A stretch of DNA of 35,930 nucleotides from an uncultured Clostridia bacterium. Lineage in GTDB: Bacteria; Bacillota; Clostridia; Christensenellales; Aristaeellaceae. This document shows, piece by piece, positions 24,149 through 32,521 of this stretch. Numbering within the stretch: the stretch's first letter is position 1; every line of letters starts with the position of its first letter. Location of the stretch: positions 1 through 35,930 of the forward strand of contig CAMVAJ010000022.1 of the NCBI GenBank assembly GCA_947165425.1, in the 5' to 3' direction. A program made the position numbers and the translations under genes. The notes under the pieces are model-generated. The model was given only the letters and a program-made list of their open reading frames with translations, had not been told where the DNA came from and did not search any database.

Positions 24149-25525
24149 ATGAAGAAACTGCTTGCTCTCCTGCTCGCCGCCATGATGGTGCTGAGCTGCG
24201 TGTCCGCCCTGGCGGAGGAGCCCGAGAATCCCTATGCCGAGGACGGCGTGGAGATCCTGCGCGACGCCGACGGCAAGGTGATCGACCTGGGCGGCATGGA
24301 AATCATCATCAACGAGCACTGGTCTCACGACTGGCACGACGACGAGCCCGAGACGGCTTCCGCCGAGGCCACCAAGGAGTATCGGCTGTGGCTGGAGAAG
24401 ACCTACAACTTCACCATCCGCACCCGCGCCGATACCACCTGGTCCAGCTGCCCCGAGGACTTCAACAACTTCGCCACCAACGGCGGCGACGAGAACTATG
24501 TCTGGGCCATGCGGTACGAGACCATCTCCGCCCCCATGCGCTCCGGCCTGTTCTATGACCTGGGCTCCCTCGACTGCCTGGACTTCAGCCAGGACAAGTG
24601 GAACGCCAACATCAAGAAGCTGACCACCAAGGGCGACTCCGTCTTCGGCATGCGCGCGCAGGACGCCGAGCCCCGCAAGGGCGTGTTCTTCAACAAGCGC
24701 CTCCTGACCGAAGCCGGCATCGATCCTGAGGATCTGTACAACTGGCAGGCCAGCGGCGAGTGGACCTGGGACAAGTTCGAGGAGCTCTGCGCGAAGCTGA
24801 CCCGCGACACCGACAACGACGGCGTCACCGACCGCTATGCCATGATGAGCTTCTCCGCCCATCTGTTCCCCGCGGCGCTGAACTCCAACGGCGCGGACTT
24901 CTTCGCCATGGACGAGAACGGCAAGTTCTCCGTGACCGCCGGCAGCGACGCCTTCATGGAGGCCGCCAACTGGGTCGTCGAGATGATCAAGAAGTACGAG
25001 ATGCCCGCCCCCGAGGGCGCTGAGTGGAACTACTTCGAGGCCGCCTTCAAGAACGGCGAAGTGGCCCTGGAGGTGCACGAGGACTACTGGAAGAGCTCCC
25101 TGGCCGACATGGAGGACGACTTCGGCTTCGTCATGTTCCCCAAGGGACCCCGGATGGAGACCTATGTCCACGCCCCCACCGACAACGTGTACGTGATCCC
25201 CGCCTGCTACGACGCGGACCGCGCCTGGAAGATCGCCTTCGCCTACAACCTCTTCACTCAGCCCACCCCCGGCTACGAGGATGACGACGCCTGGAAGACC
25301 GCCTATTACAATGCCTATCGCGACGACCGCGCGGTGGACGAAACCATCAGCATGATGCTCGAGCCCGAGCACCAGGTGGTCGCCATCACCTCGCTGGTGC
25401 CCGGCTTCGACGGCGGCCCCGACTTCTACTGGGACGTGTACGCGCAGGCCATGACCCCCGCCGAGAAGGTGGAGTCCATGATGGGCACCTGGCAGGCCTA
25501 TGTGGATGCCGCCAACGGCGACTGA
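24149..25525 (+). CDS. Extracellular sugar-binding protein (family 1), ordinary size
   Basis: A 458-residue binding protein with a signal peptide (MKKLLALLLAAMMVLSCVSA, then LAEE). Cleavage at ALA|EE fits signal peptidase I. The VLSC string could be a poor lipobox, so membrane attachment is uncertain. The mature protein shows family-1 features: DFNNFATNGGDENYVWAM early on, KGVFFNKRLLTEAGIDPEDL with the usual W-T-W-D-K-F following, and FKNGEVALEVHEDYW. Codon use is more biased to C-ending codons than in its neighbours, which fits high expression, as do AAGGAGGT and the stem-loop in front. It probably feeds the second permease pair. The ligand is not readable; xylo-oligosaccharides are likely from the neighbours downstream. 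Confidence 0.93.
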   Translation: MKKLLALLLAAMMVLSCVSALAEEPENPYAEDGVEILRDADGKVIDLGGMEIIINEHWSHDWHDDEPETASAEATKEYRLWLEKTYNFTIRTRADTTWSSCPEDFNNFATNGGDENYVWAMRYETISAPMRSGLFYDLGSLDCLDFSQDKWNANIKKLTTKGDSVFGMRAQDAEPRKGVFFNKRLLTEAGIDPEDLYNWQASGEWTWDKFEELCAKLTRDTDNDGVTDRYAMMSFSAHLFPAALNSNGADFFAMDENGKFSVTAGSDAFMEAANWVVEMIKKYEMPAPEGAEWNYFEAAFKNGEVALEVHEDYWKSSLADMEDDFGFVMFPKGPRMETYVHAPTDNVYVIPACYDADRAWKIAFAYNLFTQPTPGYEDDDAWKTAYYNAYRDDRAVDETISMMLEPEHQVVAITSLVPGFDGGPDFYWDVYAQAMTPAEKVESMMGTWQAYVDAANGD

Positions 25526-25562
25526 TCCACATCGGATGACCTGAACGAAACCTGAAACCTTC

Positions 25563-25594
25563 GGGGCGGGATGCGGGCTTTCCCATCCCGCCCC
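25563..25594 (+). terminator. Terminator or attenuator after the uptake block
   Basis: GGGGCGGGATG (25563-25573) pairs with CATCCCGCCCC (25584-25594), an 11-bp stem with a 10-nt loop, followed by TTTCCTTT. Only 33 nt separate it from the start of the next gene, leaving no room for a promoter. The xylanase genes must therefore be read from a promoter before the hairpin or by read-through. Confidence 0.85.
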
Positions 25595-25627
25595 TTTCCT
25601 TTGAACCGATGATACGGAGGCGATCGC

Positions 25628-28600
25628 TTGCGCACCATCAGAGCGGCGCTGTGCCTCGGACTGATCCTGGCATTGGTCTGCGGCCCGGCCCTGTCCAGCG
25701 GGGAGAGTACCATGAGCGCGTATGAACAGTATCTGGCCGACGGCACCCTGCCGAGCCTGAAGGATTTCTATCAGGACGACTTCCTGATCGGCGTGGCCAT
25801 GCCCGGCAACCTCTTCCAGAACAAGACGGCCCGGGAGACGGTACTCACCCACTTCAACTCCATCACCTGCGAGAACGAGATGAAGGCGGACTCCACCATG
25901 GACCGCCAGGCCACCCTGCAGGCCGGGGACCCGGACCGGGTGTCCCTGCGCTTCTCCGCGGCCAAGACGGCCCTGACCTTCGCCCAGCAGAACGGGCTGA
26001 AGATGCGGGCCCACACCCTCGTGTGGCACTCCCAGGTGCCGCGCTGGTTCTTCACCGAGGACTGGGACAACAGCCCCGACGCGCCCCTGGCGGACCGGGA
26101 CAGGATCGTCCGGCGGATGGAGAACTACATCTGCGACATGATGACCTGGATCAACACGAACTATCCGGGCATCGTCTACGCCTGGGACGTGGTGAACGAG
26201 GCCATCGAGCCGGCCCAGGGCCATCCCGACGGCCTGCGGACGGACAGCCTCTGGTATCAGACCGTGGGCGACGATTTTGTGGAGTTGGCCTTCGCCTTCG
26301 CCCGCAAGTACGCCGACCCGGAGCAGAAGCTGTTCTACAACGACTACAACTGCTACCAGAAGAACAAGATCGGGCCCATCCGCAACCTGCTCAAGAAGAT
26401 CAAGGAGCAGGGCAACCTGGACGGCCTGGGGATGCAGAGCCACATCGGCATCGACTCGCCCTCCACCATGGACTACGAGAACGCCCTGACCACCTACGCC
26501 AGCCTGGGCATCACGATCCACGTGACCGAGCTGGACGTGAGCGTGCGGGACAACAGCGTGATGGCCCAGATGCAGCTGGCGGTGCGCTACCGCAATCTCT
26601 TCGCCATGCTCCGGCGGCTGCGGGAGAAGGCGGGCGTGGACATCGGGAGCGTCACCTTCTGGGGCCTGACCGACGCCACCACCTGGCTCAGCAATGCCCA
26701 GGGCAAGGCCTATCCGCTGCTCTTCGACAGAAAGTATCTGCCCAAGCCGGCTTTCTTCGGCGTGCTGCAGGACCCCAACATTCCGACCATGGGCTCGGAA
26801 ACCCGCCTGCGGGACGCCATCGAGAAGCTCCACCTGGACGCCCCCGCCTCCTCCGAGGCGGGGGAGGTCCGGGAGCTCAAGCCCCTGGCGCAGCACAACC
26901 CGGTGGCGGTGCAGTCCTTCGGGGCGGACCCCTGGGCCATGGTCTACGGCGACCGGGTCTATCTCTACATGACCGGCGACGAGCCCGTCTATGGCATGGA
27001 CGGCTCCGTGCAGACCAACACCTACGGCAACATCAACACCCTGCGCGTGCTCTCCTCCGACGACCTGGTCAACTGGCAGGACCACGGCGCGGTGAAGGCC
27101 GCGGGCCGGGAGGGCGCCGCGAAGTGGGCCAACAACTCCTGGGCGCCCTGCGCGGCCTGGAAGAACATCGACGGCCGCGACCTTTTTTTTCTGTACTTCG
27201 CCAACAGCGCGGGCGGGATCGGCGTCCTGACCTCAGACAGCCCCACCGGCCCCTTCACCGACCCGCTGGGGAAGCCGCTGATCAGCCGGGCGACCCCGAC
27301 CTGCGCCTCGGTCACCTGGCTGTTTGATCCGGCGGTGCTGGTGGACGAGGACGGCTCGGCCTATCTCTATTTCGGCGGTGGCATCCCCGACGGCAAGGCG
27401 GCGGCCCCGGGCACGGCTCGGGCGGTGAAGCTCGGGGCGGATATGATCAGCCTCGACGGCGACCCGGTGGCGATCGACGCGCCCTGGCTCTTCGAGGACT
27501 CCGGGATCAACCGGATCGGCGACACCTATCTCTACTCCTACTGCAGCAATTTCCAGGTCCCCGGAACGGGCAGCGAGCAGGGCTTCTACAGCGGGGAGAT
27601 CGTCTATATGACCTCCGACCACCCCCTGGGGCCCTTCACCTACGCGGGCCGGGTGCTGAAGAACCCGGGCAGCTATTTCGGCGTGGGCGGGAATAACCAT
27701 CACTGCATGTTCCGCTTCCGGGATCAGTGGTACATCGCCTACCACGCGGCGACGGTGGACCGGGATCTGGGGTGGAACGCGGGCTACCGCTCCACCTTCA
27801 TCGACGCGCTGAAGCTGGGCGAGGACGGCCTGCCGGCCCTCTCCGCCGGGACGATGAAGGGCGTCGCGCAGGTGAAGGCCTTCGACCCGTACCGGGAGAC
27901 GGAGGCGGAGACCGCCGCGTCCATGGCCGGGATGCGGGTCCCGGAGACGACGGATGCCTCCTGCGGGCTCGCGCTGGAGAGCGCGGCGGCGGGCGGCTGG
28001 ATCGGTCTCAGCCGGGCGGACTTCGGGGACGAGGGCGCGCTGGCCGTGACGCTGCGCTGGCGCGGCGCGGAGGACGGCAAGGTGGCCGTGCTGCTGGACA
28101 GCCTTGACGCGGCCCCGGCCGCGGAATTCGATCTGCCCGCGGCGAAGGACTGGCAGACCATGCTCTTCGCCCTGCCCGAGGCGGTGACCGGCGTCCACAA
28201 CCTCTACTTCCGCTTCAGCCAGGCGGGAACCCAGCTGGACCGCTGGCAGTTTCACCCGGCGAGCGCGGTGGTGAAGGGACCGTCCCTCCTGACCGCCAGC
28301 GACTTTCCGGATATCTCGGTGATCCGCGTGGACGACACCTACTACATGGCCTCCACGACGATGCATTTTTTTCCCGGCGGTGTGCTGCTCCGCTCCCATG
28401 ACCTGCTCCACTGGGAGATCTGCGGCCGTGTCTTCGACGAGATCGACGGGGAGCCCCTGCGCCGCCTGACCTCGGGCAAAAACTGCTACGGGCGGGGCAT
28501 GTGGGCCCCGAGCCTGAGGTACCACGAGGGCCGGTTCTATCTCGTCTTCACGACCGCGGACACGCACACCACCTGGCTCTATCAGACGGAGGACATCGAG

Positions 28601-29749
28601 CAGGGCCCCTGGACGAAGCAGAAAATCGCGGGCTATTACCACGACCCGTCCCTCTTCTTCGACACGGACGGGAAGGCCTACATCGCCTGGGGGAACACGG
28701 AGATCCATCTGGCGGAGCTGAACCCGGAGCTGACCGGGCTCCAGCCCGGCGGGCTGAACCGGGTCATCGCCCGGAGCCATGTGGAGCCGAACCTCGGCTA
28801 CGAGGGCTCCCACCTGGAGAAGGTGGGGGATCGGTACGATCTCTTCACCATCCACTCCCTGGCCAGCGTCTGGCGGCGGGTGGAGACCTGCCTCTCGTCG
28901 GACAGCCTGGAGGGGACCTTCACCGGCGGCGTCGTGCTCAACGACGACCTGGGCTACTGCGGCCAGGGCGTGGCCCAGGGCGGCATCGTGGACACGCCGG
29001 ACGGGCGCTGGTTCGCGGTGCTCTTCCAGGACCGGGGCGCGGTGGGCCGCATCCCGGTGCTGGTGCCCTTGCGCTGGGACGAAGGAAAGCCGATCCTCGG
29101 CGTGAACGGCAAAGTCCCGCCGGAGGCGGTCAACCTGACGACCCGCCCCGGCTATGATTACGCGCCGCTCGCGGCGGACGACGACTTCCAGGGACAGGAG
29201 CCGGCGGCCATGTGGGAGTGGAACCACATGCCGGAGCCGGAGGGCTGGACCATGGGAGATGGGGCGCTGACCCTGCGGACCGTGTATCGGGCGCGGAACA
29301 TCCTGCGCAGCCCGAATATGCTGACGGTGCGCTCCACCTGGCCCCGGACGTCGGTCACGGTCACGGTGGACGGCAGCGGCCTGCAGCCCGGGGACCGGGC
29401 GGGGCTGTGCGCGCTGCAGGTGGACTGGCTGGCGGTCTATCTGACCCGGACGGAGGAGGGGCTCTTCCTGGGCTGGCAGGCCGAGGGCGCGGAGCCGGTG
29501 ACGGTCTGCCCCTGGGAGGGGGAGGCGACCCTCCGCCTGACCTACAACTTCGAGAACATGCGGGACTGGGTCTACTGCGCCGTCCGGGAGGGGGAGGGCT
29601 GGCGGACCCTGAACACGCAGCCGCACAAGGTGACCTTCGACCTGGGCCACTTCGCGGGGGTGCGGACGGGCCTGTTCTGCCAGGCCACCGAGCAGACCGG
29701 CGGGGAGGCCCGCTTCACCCGCTTTGAGTATGACACCGCAAAGGAGTAA
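25628..29749 (+). CDS. Secreted GH10 - GH43 - CBM6-like - GH43 xylanolytic enzyme
   Basis: A 1373-residue protein with three catalytic domains. A signal peptide (about 1-25, ending GPALSSG) is followed by a GH10 endo-xylanase (about 45-382) with acid/base E191 (DVVNEAIE) and nucleophile E301 (HVTELDV). The first GH43 (about 418-725) has base D434 (FGADPW) and acid E623 (LFEDSG). A CBM6-like sandwich covers about 755-877. The second GH43 (about 885-1175) has D895 (SDFPDIS), D1006 (HDPSLFFD) and acid E1059 (YEGSHLEK). A C-terminal beta-sandwich (about 1180-1373) is typical of GH43 xylosidases/arabinofuranosidases. Together the domains could cut arabinoxylan to xylose and arabinose outside the cell. 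The start is TTG at 25628, with GGAGG 7 nt upstream. An ATG at 25712, behind GGGGAGAG, could give a form without the signal peptide. No dockerin or wall-anchor motif is seen. Confidence 0.94.
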   Translation: MRTIRAALCLGLILALVCGPALSSGESTMSAYEQYLADGTLPSLKDFYQDDFLIGVAMPGNLFQNKTARETVLTHFNSITCENEMKADSTMDRQATLQAGDPDRVSLRFSAAKTALTFAQQNGLKMRAHTLVWHSQVPRWFFTEDWDNSPDAPLADRDRIVRRMENYICDMMTWINTNYPGIVYAWDVVNEAIEPAQGHPDGLRTDSLWYQTVGDDFVELAFAFARKYADPEQKLFYNDYNCYQKNKIGPIRNLLKKIKEQGNLDGLGMQSHIGIDSPSTMDYENALTTYASLGITIHVTELDVSVRDNSVMAQMQLAVRYRNLFAMLRRLREKAGVDIGSVTFWGLTDATTWLSNAQGKAYPLLFDRKYLPKPAFFGVLQDPNIPTMGSETRLRDAIEKLHLDAPASSEAGEVRELKPLAQHNPVAVQSFGADPWAMVYGDRVYLYMTGDEPVYGMDGSVQTNTYGNINTLRVLSSDDLVNWQDHGAVKAAGREGAAKWANNSWAPCAAWKNIDGRDLFFLYFANSAGGIGVLTSDSPTGPFTDPLGKPLISRATPTCASVTWLFDPAVLVDEDGSAYLYFGGGIPDGKAAAPGTARAVKLGADMISLDGDPVAIDAPWLFEDSGINRIGDTYLYSYCSNFQVPGTGSEQGFYSGEIVYMTSDHPLGPFTYAGRVLKNPGSYFGVGGNNHHCMFRFRDQWYIAYHAATVDRDLGWNAGYRSTFIDALKLGEDGLPALSAGTMKGVAQVKAFDPYRETEAETAASMAGMRVPETTDASCGLALESAAAGGWIGLSRADFGDEGALAVTLRWRGAEDGKVAVLLDSLDAAPAAEFDLPAAKDWQTMLFALPEAVTGVHNLYFRFSQAGTQLDRWQFHPASAVVKGPSLLTASDFPDISVIRVDDTYYMASTTMHFFPGGVLLRSHDLLHWEICGRVFDEIDGEPLRRLTSGKNCYGRGMWAPSLRYHEGRFYLVFTTADTHTTWLYQTEDIEQGPWTKQKIAGYYHDPSLFFDTDGKAYIAWGNTEIHLAELNPELTGLQPGGLNRVIARSHVEPNLGYEGSHLEKVGDRYDLFTIHSLASVWRRVETCLSSDSLEGTFTGGVVLNDDLGYCGQGVAQGGIVDTPDGRWFAVLFQDRGAVGRIPVLVPLRWDEGKPILGVNGKVPPEAVNLTTRPGYDYAPLAADDDFQGQEPAAMWEWNHMPEPEGWTMGDGALTLRTVYRARNILRSPNMLTVRSTWPRTSVTVTVDGSGLQPGDRAGLCALQVDWLAVYLTRTEEGLFLGWQAEGAEPVTVCPWEGEATLRLTYNFENMRDWVYCAVREGEGWRTLNTQPHKVTFDLGHFAGVRTGLFCQATEQTGGEARFTRFEYDTAKE

Positions 29750-29755
29750 TCGCAG

Positions 29756-30973
29756 ATGAGACGAGCCTGGACAGCGCTGCTGGCGCTGATGATGATCGTG
29801 ACGGCCTGCCCGGCGTGGGCGCTGGGGGAGGGGGAGACGGACGTGGAGCCCATGTATGCGCTGGCGGCGCCCTATGGCTTTAAGCTGGGCGCGCCGCTGT
29901 CCTTCAATCAGCTGCGGGATGCGAAATATCTGAATATGCTGAAAAGCCACTTCAACAGCCTTACGGCCACCAACGAGATGAAGGCCTACTCCCTGCTGGA
30001 CGAGCGGGCCTCCCGCCGGGCGGCGGACGGCATGCCGGTGATGAACTATGCCATGGCGGACAAGATGGTGGCCTGGGCCCAGGAGAACGGCATCGGCGTG
30101 CGGGGCCACGTGCTGGTCTGGGACGCCTACATGTGCGACTGGTACTTCCACGAGGGCTACGACCCGGCCAAGCCCTACGCCGACCCGGAGACCATCCGGC
30201 AGCGGACGGAGTACTACATCACGCAAGTCGTGACCCACTTCGAGGAGAAGTTCCCCGGCGTGGTCTACTGCTGGGACGTGGTGAACGAGGCGGTGGGCGA
30301 AAGCGCCGGGGAGTTCGACCCGGCGGATCCGCGCCACCTGCGCACCCTGCGCTCCGGCGCGCCGAATCTCTTCCGCGAGTACATGGGCGAGGACTACGTG
30401 GCCCAGGCCTTCCTCTACGCCCGCAACGCCGTGGAGGCCCTCGGCGCGGACGTGAAGCTCTACTACAACGACTACAACGCCTTCTACCCCGAGAAGGCCC
30501 AGGCGATCCTCGCGCTGGCCCAGAGCGTGGACAGCTACGCGCAGGACGGGGCGGGGAACCCCCGCCGCCTGGTGGACGGCATCGGCATGCAGGGCTACAT
30601 CGGCGGCTACGGCGATCAGGATGGCTGCCTGGACGACAGCCTGATCCCGATGATCGGGGAGGCGATCCGCAACTACGCGGCGGCGGGCTACGAGGTGCAG
30701 ATCACCGAGATGGCGGTGCGGAACTTCGAGCTGGACCAGGCGGAGCGGCACGCGGACTACTACGTCTGCCTGTTCCGGACGCTGATGGGCGTGAACCGGG
30801 AGGGGGACGCGCCCCTCAAGGCGGTCTCCATCTGGGGCCTGACGGACACCAACGCGCCCAAGGGCAACTATGTCTACAACCTCAACAGCCCCTACGGCGG
30901 CCTGCTGGACCTGAAGCTGCAGTACAAGGATGTCTTCTACCGCGTCTGCGAGACGCTCAGACAGGGAACCTAA
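29756..30973 (+). CDS. Secreted GH10 endo-1,4-beta-xylanase
   Basis: A 405-residue GH10 xylanase, single domain. The leader MRRAWTALLALMMIVTACPA contains VTAC (C18), a plausible lipobox, though signal peptidase I cleavage after PAWA is equally possible. Catalytic residues are E178 in DVVNEAVG and nucleophile E318 in QITEMAV. FNSLTATNEMKAY and GHVLVWD are standard GH10 strands. The two Glu are 140 residues apart against 110 in the GH10 domain next door. The extra sequence lies right after the acid/base (GESAGEFDPADPRHLRTLRS), which may reshape the aglycone subsites. AGGAG precedes the ATG. The gene starts 6 nt after the large xylanase, so both are in one operon. Confidence 0.94.
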   Translation: MRRAWTALLALMMIVTACPAWALGEGETDVEPMYALAAPYGFKLGAPLSFNQLRDAKYLNMLKSHFNSLTATNEMKAYSLLDERASRRAADGMPVMNYAMADKMVAWAQENGIGVRGHVLVWDAYMCDWYFHEGYDPAKPYADPETIRQRTEYYITQVVTHFEEKFPGVVYCWDVVNEAVGESAGEFDPADPRHLRTLRSGAPNLFREYMGEDYVAQAFLYARNAVEALGADVKLYYNDYNAFYPEKAQAILALAQSVDSYAQDGAGNPRRLVDGIGMQGYIGGYGDQDGCLDDSLIPMIGEAIRNYAAAGYEVQITEMAVRNFELDQAERHADYYVCLFRTLMGVNREGDAPLKAVSIWGLTDTNAPKGNYVYNLNSPYGGLLDLKLQYKDVFYRVCETLRQGT

Positions 30974-30991
30974 TTGAGGAGGCGACGAGCC

Positions 30992-32521
30992 ATGATCCGA
31001 CATGTCCATGTGGAGAACGGCTGGGTGGAGGGCCTGCCGGCGGCGGACCCCCGCATCACCAGCTACAAGGGCATCCCCTACGCGGCGGCCCCGGTGGGCG
31101 AGAACCGCTGGCGCGCGCCCCAGCCCTGCCCGGACTGGGAGGGCGATTTCAAGGCTTTCCGCTTCTCGCCGATCCCGATGCAGGCGCCCATCAGCGCCGA
31201 TCCGAAGAACCTCTATGACCGGGAGTGGCATGTGGACCGGGAGATCCCGATGGGGGAGGACTGCCTGACCCTGAACATCTGGGCCCCGGCGGACGGGCGG
31301 AAGGACCTGCCGGTCTTCGTCTGGTACTTTGGCGGCGGCCTGCAGGTGGGCTACAGCGCGGAGATGGAGTTCGACGGCGAGCGCATCGCCCGGCGTGGGA
31401 TCGTGGTGGTCACGGTCAACTACCGCGTCAACGTCTTCGGCTTCCTCTGCCACCCGGAGATCACCGCCGAGGCGCCGGAGGCCCCGGCCAACTTCGGCTT
31501 CCTGGATCAGCAGGCGGCCACCCGCTGGGTGAAGCGGAACATCGCGGCCTTCGGCGGCGACCCGGAGCGGATCACCATCGGCGGGCAGTCCGCCGGCGGC
31601 ATGAGCGTCTCCGCGCAGCTGACCTGCCCGGCCAACAGGGGCCTCTTCCGGGGCGCGATCATCCAGAGCGGCGCCTTCGCCCCGCCCTACCCCTTTGACT
31701 TCGGCCTGACCAGTAGCCTGGCCGAGGCGGAGAAGCGGGGAACCGCCTTCTTCGACTTCCTGGGGGTGAGGACCCTGGCGGAGGCCCGGCGCATCGACGC
31801 CGTGGCCCTGCGGAACAAGGCCCTGGAGTGGGAGGGCATCCACGGCTGGGGCCGCACCTTCGGCGAGGCGGTGGACGGGCGCTTCTCCCTCCGGCCCAGC
31901 CAGCAGTGGTTCCGGGATCCGGCCTGCCTGCCGGTGCCGGTGCTCTTGGGGCACACCTCCTCCGAGTTCATCCACGCGCCCCGGGCGGAGGACGAGGCGA
32001 GCCTCAAGGCCTACGCGGAGAAGGCCTTCGGGGCGGACGCGGAGACCTTCCTGGGCTTCTTCAGCCATCCCGCCACGGCCGAGAGCATTCAGCGGGAGGG
32101 CAGCGTCAACAGCATCGAGTTCGCCGTCCGGGCGGCGGCGGAGGCCCGCGGCGCCCAGGCGCCGCTGTACTACTACCAGTTCGACGCGGAGATTCCCGGC
32201 TGGGACAACCCCGGCACCTTCCACTCGGTGGATCTGTGGTTCTTCTTCGAGACGCTGGCGAAGTGCTGGCGGCCCTTCCAGGGCAAGCACTACGACCTGG
32301 CCCGGCAGATGTGCGACTACTGGTGCCGCTTCATCGCGGAGGGGGACCCGAACGGCGTGGGCTCCGACGGCGAGGCGCTGCCCTGGTGGCCGGCCTTTGA
32401 CCCGGCCAGCCCGGTCCGGATGAACTTCGGCGGGACCGCCGCGCCTCAGCGGAGCGAGCCGGGCGCGCTGGAGCGCTTCCTGCTGGCCAAGTATCGGGAA
32501 CGAATGGAGGAGACACGGTGA
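30992..32521 (+). CDS. Type-B carboxylesterase, cytoplasmic
   Basis: A 509-residue alpha/beta-hydrolase of the carboxylesterase/cholinesterase family. The nucleophile elbow GGQSAGG has S200, the acid is E325 (HTSSEFI) and the histidine H411 (TFHSVDLWFF). The early block ITSYKGIPYAAAPVGENRW and the EDCLTLNIWAP segment are family signatures. No signal peptide is present. I chose the ATG at 30992, 9 nt after GAGGAGG; a TTG at 30974 is the alternative. Located among xylan genes, it probably removes acetyl or feruloyl groups from imported xylo-oligosaccharides (inference). Its stop overlaps the next start (GTGA). Confidence 0.93.
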   Translation: MIRHVHVENGWVEGLPAADPRITSYKGIPYAAAPVGENRWRAPQPCPDWEGDFKAFRFSPIPMQAPISADPKNLYDREWHVDREIPMGEDCLTLNIWAPADGRKDLPVFVWYFGGGLQVGYSAEMEFDGERIARRGIVVVTVNYRVNVFGFLCHPEITAEAPEAPANFGFLDQQAATRWVKRNIAAFGGDPERITIGGQSAGGMSVSAQLTCPANRGLFRGAIIQSGAFAPPYPFDFGLTSSLAEAEKRGTAFFDFLGVRTLAEARRIDAVALRNKALEWEGIHGWGRTFGEAVDGRFSLRPSQQWFRDPACLPVPVLLGHTSSEFIHAPRAEDEASLKAYAEKAFGADAETFLGFFSHPATAESIQREGSVNSIEFAVRAAAEARGAQAPLYYYQFDAEIPGWDNPGTFHSVDLWFFFETLAKCWRPFQGKHYDLARQMCDYWCRFIAEGDPNGVGSDGEALPWWPAFDPASPVRMNFGGTAAPQRSEPGALERFLLAKYRERMEETR

